From: Bacteroidales bacterium
Lineage (GTDB): Bacteria; Bacteroidota; Bacteroidia; Bacteroidales; UBA7960
Length of the DNA stretch: 19,116 nucleotides
Direction of reading: 5' to 3'
Assembly: GCA_007120675.1 (NCBI GenBank)
Contig: SKNE01000118.1
Coordinates: 1-19,116 of the forward strand
Part shown: positions 14,789 to 19,116 of the stretch, piece after piece
Layout: each line of letters opens with the position of its first letter
Position numbering within the stretch: the stretch's first letter is position 1
Made by a program: the position numbers and the translations under genes
The notes under the pieces: model-generated
What the model saw: only the letters and a program-made list of their open reading frames with translations
Told to the model about the DNA's origin: nothing
The model's database searches: none

Positions 14789-15304
14789 ATGACGGCATTC
14801 GAGCGGCACCAGCACCTGGACAGAAAGATCTACCCCTTTTGGCAGCAGGGCGAACTAAAACCCATGCTGCACTATTATCGCTTCATGGACAAGCGTGTGG
14901 TGTTCACCAACGGTTGTTTCGACATCCTGCATGCCGGGCACGTTGACCTGTTGTTCAGGGCAGCCGGGCTGGGCGATGTCCTCATGGTGGGACTGAATAC
15001 AGATGCCTCGGTAAGCCGCCTGAAAGGCCCCCTGCGCCCGCTCAATGACCAGTCAGCCCGGGCGACGGTGCTGGCGGGACTGCATTGTGTGGACGCGGTG
15101 ATCCTCTTTGATGAGGACACCCCGGCAGGGCTGATCGAAACCGTCAGTCCCGACGTCCTGGTAAAGGGAGGCGACTACGATGCCCGTGACATCGCCGGTG
15201 CACCTTTTGTCCGCTCCCGGGGCGGACAGGTCGTGACCCTGCCGCTGCTGGAGGGCTATTCCACCAGCCGGATCCTGGAGCGGCTCAAGGCCGGGTCCGT
15301 CTGA
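14789..15304 (+). CDS. rfaE2: D-glycero-beta-D-manno-heptose 1-phosphate adenylyltransferase
   Basis: Cytidylyltransferase-fold enzyme of 171 residues that activates heptose-1-phosphate with ATP to ADP-heptose for lipopolysaccharide core synthesis. It corresponds to the C-terminal half of E. coli HldE as a separate protein. RVVFTNGCFDILHAGHVDLL (36-55) holds the nucleotide-binding HAGH at 48-51. VGLNTDASVSRLKG binds the sugar-phosphate side, followed by LVKGGDY, and GYSTSRI (156-162) is the C-terminal phosphate-binding motif. Start is the ATG at 14789; residues 1-34 form an N-terminal extension, and Met26 or Met33 are possible alternative starts. The kinase half (rfaE1) is not visible nearby. 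Confidence 0.93.
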   Translation: MTAFERHQHLDRKIYPFWQQGELKPMLHYYRFMDKRVVFTNGCFDILHAGHVDLLFRAAGLGDVLMVGLNTDASVSRLKGPLRPLNDQSARATVLAGLHCVDAVILFDEDTPAGLIETVSPDVLVKGGDYDARDIAGAPFVRSRGGQVVTLPLLEGYSTSRILERLKAGSV

Positions 15305-15365
15305 TATTTAAGAAAAAATAACAGGCACCGGGCCAGCGGGCCCTGCGGCAAAAGATGATTATGAC

Positions 15366-15373
15366 TATCTTTG
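15366..15373 (+). promoter_or_regulatory. -7 box for the S41 protease gene
   Basis: TATCTTTG, a perfect TAnnTTTG box, 33 bases before the ATG. No TTG-type -33 box is found 19-21 bases upstream, where the sequence is GC-rich, so activity may need an activator or be weak. Confidence 0.45.
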
Positions 15374-15406
15374 CAATTGATTGATTTGTAAATCATTAAT
15401 AGATTA

Positions 15407-17056
15407 ATGGAAAAGGATCGAAAAACATATATTCCGTTGCGAACCCTCATGCCCCTGGTGCTGGCCCTGGTGCTCCTGGCAGGTTTTTACATGGGTCTCC
15501 GCCTCAGGGGGCCGGGCAGCGGATCTACCGGACACAGCTTTTTTTCCGTCGGCATCGACCGCCACAACAAGCTCAACGACGTGATCAACTACATACATGA
15601 TGCTTATGTGGATACCGTATCCCGCGAGGAGCTGACTGAGGAGGGCATCAGGAGCCTGCTGCGCAGCCTCGACCCCCATTCATCCTATATCCCCGCCAGG
15701 GATTTCCGCCGCGTCAACGACCCCTTAATGGGGAGCTTCGAGGGGATCGGCATTGAGTTCAATATGATCAAGGACACCCTGGTGGTCATCCATCCCATCT
15801 CCGGCGGACCCAGTGAGCAGGCCGGCATCATGCCTGGCGACCGCATCGTGATGGTGGAGGATAGCCTGATCGCCGGGGTGAGCAAATCCACCGAACAGGT
15901 CAGGGAGCTGCTCCTGGGCGAGAAGGGCACCCGGGTGAACGTGACCATTTTGCGCAGCGGGGTGCCCGACCTGCTGTCCTTTGAGCTGACAAGGGATAAA
16001 ATCCCCTCCCACAGCATGGACATCGCCTACATGGTGGACGATGTCACCGGCTATATCCGCCTGAACAAGTTTTCCGCCACCACCCACCTGGAATTCATCG
16101 AGGGACTGGAAAAGCTTCGGCACATGGGCATGCAGCAGATGATCCTGGATTTGCGCGGCAACGGCGGCGGCTTCCTGGATGCAGCCATCCAGGTGGCCGA
16201 CGAGCTGCTGGAACCCGGCGAACTGATCGTCTACACCGATGGGCGGCGAAGGCCCAGGACCTATGCCAGGGCGCAGCACCAGGGTAGGTGGCAGGATCAG
16301 CCCGTGGTGATCCTCATGGACGAATGGTCGGCCTCGGCCAGCGAGATCATTGCTGGGGCGGTGCAGGACAACGACAGGGGACTGGTGGTGGGGCGCCGCT
16401 CCTTCGGCAAGGGACTGGTCCAGGAACAGGTGCAGCTGAACGACGGCTCAGCCATACGGCTTACCGTGGCCAGGTATTACACACCCACCGGCCGGAGCAT
16501 ACAGAAACCGTATGATGAAGGGGAAGAGGCCTATTTCAGCGAGTTCATGCAACGTTATCACAATGGCGAACTGATCAGTCCCGACAGCATCCGCTTCGAC
16601 GAAGCGCTCCGCTTTGAGACCCCCGCCGGAAGGACCGTATACGGGGGTGGCGGCATCATGCCCGACATCTTCGTGCCCCTGGACACCGGCGACAACACCT
16701 TCTTTAACCTGGTATTCAACCAGGGCCACATCTACACCTTCGCCTTCGAATACGCCGACCGGCACAGGGCCAGCCTGGAGCGTCACCGGGACGCCAGGGG
16801 CTTTGTGGCTAATTTTCATCTGGACAACAGGTCGTACCGTGACTTCCTGGACTTTGCCCGTGAAAGGGGCAGTGAACCGTCCACCCCCATCAGCAGCGAA
16901 ACGGAAGCCCTCATCCGGGCCAACCTGAAAGCGTATATCGGGAGGAATATTTTCGGTGCGGAGGCCTTCTTTCCCGTGCTCCACACACAGGACCCTGCCT
17001 TTCACCGGGCCATGGAGGCTTTGGAGAACGACGAGCTGCTGGCCACCCTGCGCTGA
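15407..17056 (+). CDS. S41-family C-terminal processing peptidase (CtpA/Prc-like)
   Basis: Membrane-anchored periplasmic serine protease, 549 residues. A basic N-terminus and one hydrophobic segment (about 13-31) form an uncleaved anchor or signal. A helical region leads to SLDPHSSYI (87-95), then a PDZ domain (about 107-195; FEGIGIEF, GIMPGDRIVMV), then the S41 core: GYIRLNKF, LDLRGNGGG (247-255) and DEWSASASEIIAGAVQ (305-320). The catalytic Ser-Lys dyad is Ser310 and Lys335 (FGKGLVQ) with Gln339, at the same 25- and 29-residue spacing as E. coli Prc. TGRSIQKPY (361-369) follows. The C-terminal 150 or so residues resemble other Bacteroidota CTPs and have no named domain I can see. Start is the ATG at 15407, preceded by a perfect -7 box. 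Substrates are probably envelope proteins; none can be inferred. Confidence 0.94.
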   Translation: MEKDRKTYIPLRTLMPLVLALVLLAGFYMGLRLRGPGSGSTGHSFFSVGIDRHNKLNDVINYIHDAYVDTVSREELTEEGIRSLLRSLDPHSSYIPARDFRRVNDPLMGSFEGIGIEFNMIKDTLVVIHPISGGPSEQAGIMPGDRIVMVEDSLIAGVSKSTEQVRELLLGEKGTRVNVTILRSGVPDLLSFELTRDKIPSHSMDIAYMVDDVTGYIRLNKFSATTHLEFIEGLEKLRHMGMQQMILDLRGNGGGFLDAAIQVADELLEPGELIVYTDGRRRPRTYARAQHQGRWQDQPVVILMDEWSASASEIIAGAVQDNDRGLVVGRRSFGKGLVQEQVQLNDGSAIRLTVARYYTPTGRSIQKPYDEGEEAYFSEFMQRYHNGELISPDSIRFDEALRFETPAGRTVYGGGGIMPDIFVPLDTGDNTFFNLVFNQGHIYTFAFEYADRHRASLERHRDARGFVANFHLDNRSYRDFLDFARERGSEPSTPISSETEALIRANLKAYIGRNIFGAEAFFPVLHTQDPAFHRAMEALENDELLATLR

Positions 17057-17104
17057 ACGCCAGGCGTTGAGAGCAATCAGTCAATGGCCGGTGCTCCGAA
17101 AACG

Positions 17105-17118
17105 CCGGGAGCTCCCGG
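17105..17118. repeat. 14-bp palindrome between converging genes
   Basis: CCGGGAGCTCCCGG is a perfect palindrome in the 82-base gap between the S41 gene and the converging HD-domain gene. No T run follows on either strand, so it is not a standard terminator, though it may block exonucleases at the 3' ends. A second palindrome, AACGCCAGGCGTT, lies at 17056-17068, at the S41 stop codon. Confidence 0.4.
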
Positions 17119-17138
17119 ACAACCTACGGCTTCACCCC

Positions 17139-17696
17139 CTACAAACCGATCTGCGGTCCGACCCGCTTCATGGCATTGAGCGAGATCTCCACAAACTCCG
17201 GCAGGCTCAGGCCGATTTTTTCACACTCCCTGATGGTGTCGCGATTTACCGAGGCAGCAAAAGCCTTTTCCTTCATCCGCTTGGTGATGGACTTCGGCTT
17301 GACGCTGGCCACCTTTTTGTCGGGATAAACCAGCGCGGTGGCTGTGATCAGGCCGGTGATGGTTTCACCCGCCGCCAGGGCATGATGCAGCTTCTTGTGC
17401 CGCTCCACCCCGTGGGCGGCCATCTCGTTATGCAGCTTCACCGCTTCCACGATATCCGGGTCAAAACCCTTCTCCTCCAGCATCCTCGACCCCTCCATGG
17501 CGTGGGTCCCAGGGTCCGCCCCGGTGAGCTCCACATCGATGTCGTGCAACAAGCCAGCCATGGCCCACTTGTCGGCATCTTCTCCCAAACGCTCTGCAAG
17601 GGCGCGCAGTACGGCCTCCGAAGCAAGGCAATGGGCAATCATTCGTTCATTCTTCACATGCATGCGCAAAAACGCCAGTGCCTGATCCCGGTTCAT
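17139..17696 (-). CDS. HD-domain (HDIG-type) metal-dependent phosphohydrolase family protein
   Basis: Cytosolic protein of 185 residues with a compact HD domain. HCLASEAVL (22-30) supplies the first metal ligand His22; GLLHDID (48-54) contains the defining His51-Asp52; AVKLHNE and a nearby His-rich segment (AAHGVERHKKLHHAL) supply later candidates. Relatives hydrolyse phosphate esters of nucleotides or are uncharacterised; the substrate here is unknown. The frame is open a further 40 codons to a GTG at 17816, but a perfect -7 box at 17783-17790 would start transcription downstream of that codon, and the extension has no family resemblance, so the ATG at 17696 is chosen. It converges with the S41 gene and diverges from the C25 protease region. 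Confidence 0.85.
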   Translation of the reverse strand: MNRDQALAFLRMHVKNERMIAHCLASEAVLRALAERLGEDADKWAMAGLLHDIDVELTGADPGTHAMEGSRMLEEKGFDPDIVEAVKLHNEMAAHGVERHKKLHHALAAGETITGLITATALVYPDKKVASVKPKSITKRMKEKAFAASVNRDTIRECEKIGLSLPEFVEISLNAMKRVGPQIGL

Positions 17697-17782
17697 GATA
17701 TTTTTTTGTTTTGAAGATGTTGAATACAAAAAAGACCCTCGTTCCGACCTACGGACAACAGCCGGCGACAAAGCCTGTCCGG

Positions 17783-17810
17783 CAAAGATAATACATGTTG
17801 CAACACCAAA
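17783..17810 (-). promoter_or_regulatory. Promoter for the HD-domain gene
   Basis: On the minus strand TATCTTTG (17790-17783) is a perfect -7 box. A TTTG (17810-17807) lies only 16 bases upstream, shorter than the usual 19-21. Predicted transcription start near 17777, leader of about 80 nt before the ATG at 17696. Confidence 0.5.
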
Positions 17811-17826
17811 GCACACAGGGCCTTGG

Positions 17827-17858
17827 TTTGTTCAATTGAAAAAATATGTGTACCTTGG
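17827..17858 (+). promoter_or_regulatory. Promoter for the leader/RNA upstream of the C25 gene
   Basis: TTTG (17827-17830), 20-nt spacer, TACCTTGG (17851-17858), which has one mismatch to TAnnTTTG. Transcription would start near 17864, about 266 bases before the C25 protease ATG, leaving an unusually long leader. Confidence 0.5.
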
Positions 17859-17895
17859 CGGGCTGAAAAATGCCCCAAATGGGGGCCGACTCGTG

Positions 17896-17930
17896 GTAAA
17901 ACACCTGATTAGCTGTAAAACACCTGATTA
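17896..17930 (+). repeat. 16-nt tandem direct repeat
   Basis: GTAAAACACCTGATTA occurs twice without mismatch (17896-17911 and 17915-17930), separated by GCT, a 19-bp period. In DNA it could be paired protein-binding sites; in RNA either GTAAAA copy could pair with TTTTAC at 18038-18043. Confidence 0.85.
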
Positions 17931-18051
17931 AAAGCCATCAGGCGATGGGTCCACACGGGAAGATCATTTTCAACCATCGGGTTCCCCACGGGCTGTTTTG
18001 TCAAGCAGCGAACACATGAATCAACGCATCACTTTAATTTTACCTTTCCAC

Positions 18052-18100
18052 GACCCTGGCGGATAAGTTAATCCCCTTATCCGGCATAGGTCTTTTTTTT
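18052..18100 (+). terminator. Intrinsic terminator upstream of the C25 protease gene
   Basis: The inner stem GGATAAG (18061-18067) pairs perfectly with CTTATCC (18076-18082) around an 8-nt loop. The outer stem GACC (18052-18055) pairs with GGTC (18089-18092), directly followed by eight T (18093-18100). It points toward the C25 gene, 29 bases before its ATG, with no plus-strand gene within a kilobase upstream. It must therefore end or attenuate an unannotated transcript. Confidence 0.7.
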
Positions 18101-18129
18101 AATCCACAATTATTAACTCACATCAAATC

Positions 18130-19116
18130 ATGAAGCGAACTTTTTACATTTTCCTATTCCTTGTGGCAGGAATGGCTTCCTACCTCAACGCCCAGTCCAT
18201 CTGGGTGGGAATCGACAGTCCACTGCCCGTAGCGGCAGAGACCCGTTTGGTTCACAGCAGCATCTATGAGACTGAAATTCAGTTTTCACTGGATGGGTAC
18301 CTGGAGACCCCCATGCGCACACCCCGCGGTTCCGAGGTGCGTGTCGGCGTGGAAGGCGGTTTCCAGATCATGGAGACTGGCATGCCTGACCTGGCGAAGC
18401 TGACCGCCACCATCATCATCCCCGATTACGACCAGATGGAGGTCAATGTGACCTACAGCAAATACCAGGAGTTCACTGGCGTGTCCGTGGCCCCATCCAA
18501 GGGCCATTTCACCCGCGACATCCGGCCCGAAGACGTGCCCTTCACCTACGGTGATGCCTATGAAACAGACGCTTTCTGGCCCGGCAACCTGGCACAGCTG
18601 GAAGACCCTTTCATCATGCGCGACTTCCGCGGACAAACCCTCACGGTCTTTCCTTTCCAGTACAATCCCGTGAGCCAGACCCTCAGGGTATACACCGACC
18701 TGGTGGTGGAGGTGACGTCCACCGGCAAGGAAGGGGTGGAGACCTTCAACCGCCAGCGTGAGATCATCACCCTGGAGCCGGAATTCAACCAGGTCTACAA
18801 CCGCTTCTTCCTCAACATGGAGTCGGCCAGCAAGACCTATCCCGTCCTGGAAGGGGAAGAGGGCAGCATGCTGATCATCGCCTATGATGCCTTCATGGAC
18901 GCCATGCAGCCCTTCATCAACTGGAAGCGCACCATCGGACGCCGCGTGGAGATGGTAGCCAAGTCGGAGGCCGGCAACACCGCCGCAGCCATCAAGAGCT
19001 ACGTGGTCGACTACTACAACGACAACGAGGACTTCGCCTACCTGCTGCTTATCGGCGACGGACCCCAGATACCGCCCCTCACTTACAACGGCAACCACAG
19101 CGACAACTCCTTTGGC
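18130..19116 (+). CDS. Secreted C25-family (gingipain-like) cysteine protease, N-terminal part, 3'-truncated by window edge
   Basis: The frame is open from the ATG at 18130 to the end of the window (329 codons, no stop). MKRT, a hydrophobic run (about 5-16) and SYLNA form a signal peptide with probable cleavage after Ala21 (NA-QS). Residues about 22-240 resemble the gingipain propeptide: beta-rich, including DFRGQTLTVFPFQYNPVSQT and LRVYTDLVVEV. From about 252 the caspase-like C25 domain begins: SMLIIAYDAFMDAMQPFINWKRTIGRRVEMV, then YLLLIGDGPQIPPLTYNGNHSDNSFG, the segment just before the catalytic His region. The His and Cys nucleophile lie beyond the window and cannot be checked. Relatives are usually exported by the type IX secretion system through a C-terminal domain, also off the window. 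A terminator lies 29 bases upstream, so expression likely depends on read-through or on an unseen promoter next to the gene. Confidence 0.88.
   Translation, partial: MKRTFYIFLFLVAGMASYLNAQSIWVGIDSPLPVAAETRLVHSSIYETEIQFSLDGYLETPMRTPRGSEVRVGVEGGFQIMETGMPDLAKLTATIIIPDYDQMEVNVTYSKYQEFTGVSVAPSKGHFTRDIRPEDVPFTYGDAYETDAFWPGNLAQLEDPFIMRDFRGQTLTVFPFQYNPVSQTLRVYTDLVVEVTSTGKEGVETFNRQREIITLEPEFNQVYNRFFLNMESASKTYPVLEGEEGSMLIIAYDAFMDAMQPFINWKRTIGRRVEMVAKSEAGNTAAAIKSYVVDYYNDNEDFAYLLLIGDGPQIPPLTYNGNHSDNSFG

Larger units (their letters stand above)
17864..18100 (+). ncRNA. Candidate structured RNA or regulatory leader
   Basis: A roughly 237-nt interval bounded by a promoter-like element and a strong terminator, with no protein gene. 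Its ends pair: 17891-17901 (TCGTGGTAAAA) with 18038-18042 and 18048-18053 across a 5-nt bulge. Inside are a 16-nt direct repeat (17896-17911, 17915-17930) and three hairpins that share bases: 17923-17928 with 17937-17942, 17935-17939 with 17944-17948, and 17943-17948 with 17974-17979. Their overlap means they cannot all form together, as in RNA switches. It matches no RNA family I can recognise by eye (not tmRNA, RNase P or SRP RNA). Either an independent RNA or the 5' leader of the C25 gene. Confidence 0.4.

Noticed and set aside
15328..15346. G/C hairpin (GGGCC-AGCG-GGCCC) after rfaE2 considered as a terminator
   Set aside because: No T run follows on the plus strand; it is followed by TGCGGCAAAAG. 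At most a 3' stabilising hairpin.
17896..17930. Two-copy 16-nt repeat considered as the start of a CRISPR array
   Set aside because: Only two copies with a 3-nt spacer and no cas genes; far from CRISPR repeat and spacer lengths.
18286..19098. 270-codon minus-strand open frame at the end of the window
   Set aside because: Antisense to the C25 protease, whose signal peptide, propeptide and catalytic-domain motifs are clear on the plus strand.

Overview
The window reads as chromosomal DNA of a Bacteroidota member, probably in the Bacteroidales/Marinilabiliales range. Four things support this. The gene set is typical: a DUF4270 lipoprotein, a GT5-domain-only 'glycogen synthase' divergent from panC, an EF-G2-type paralogue and a gingipain-like C25 protease. 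Promoters repeatedly match the Bacteroidota pattern TTTG-N(18-21)-TAnnTTTG. Start codons lack Shine-Dalgarno sequences. Coding DNA is fairly GC-rich while intergenic DNA is AT-rich. I see no rRNA, tRNA, insertion sequence, CRISPR array or prophage, so this is mostly core genome and the novelty lies in gene variants and intergenic regulation.

Layout. (1) 1-2146: 3' part of an adenosylcobalamin-dependent ribonucleotide reductase (nrdJ) with a strong terminator. (2) 2150-6080, minus strand: an AbgT-family transporter and, upstream of it, an EF-G paralogue whose GTPase motifs are degenerate. Each seems to have its own transcription unit. (3) 6238-12101, minus strand: a five-gene run transcribed in the order GT5-domain protein, DUF4270 lipoprotein, glmS, flavodoxin with a signal peptide, PfkB sugar kinase, ending in a terminator. 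(4) 12102-14570: interleaved divergent promoters, then plus-strand panC, panD and a flippase-like (UPF0104) membrane protein. (5) 14789-17056, plus strand: heptose-1-phosphate adenylyltransferase (rfaE2) and an S41 C-terminal processing protease. (6) 17139-17696, minus strand: HD-domain hydrolase. (7) 17697-18129: a 433-bp intergenic region with divergent promoter-like elements, a 16-nt direct repeat, a foldable 240-nt stretch and an intrinsic terminator. (8) 18130 to the end: N-terminal part of a secreted C25 (gingipain-family) protease.

How the genes fit together: nrdJ supplies deoxynucleotides. panC and panD make pantothenate (beta-alanine from aspartate, then condensation with pantoate). 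glmS feeds UDP-GlcNAc for peptidoglycan and LPS, and rfaE2 feeds LPS heptose. The S41 protease, DUF4270 lipoprotein, flippase-like protein and C25 protease act at the envelope.

The observations most worth following are these: the EF-G paralogue lacking the catalytic histidine; a promoter-to-terminator interval before the C25 gene that may be an unannotated structured RNA or leader; a consensus promoter followed within about 65 nt by a terminator-like hairpin inside the first codons of the TTG-initiated DUF4270 gene, upstream of glmS; and the half-length GT5 protein with a broken KxGG motif.
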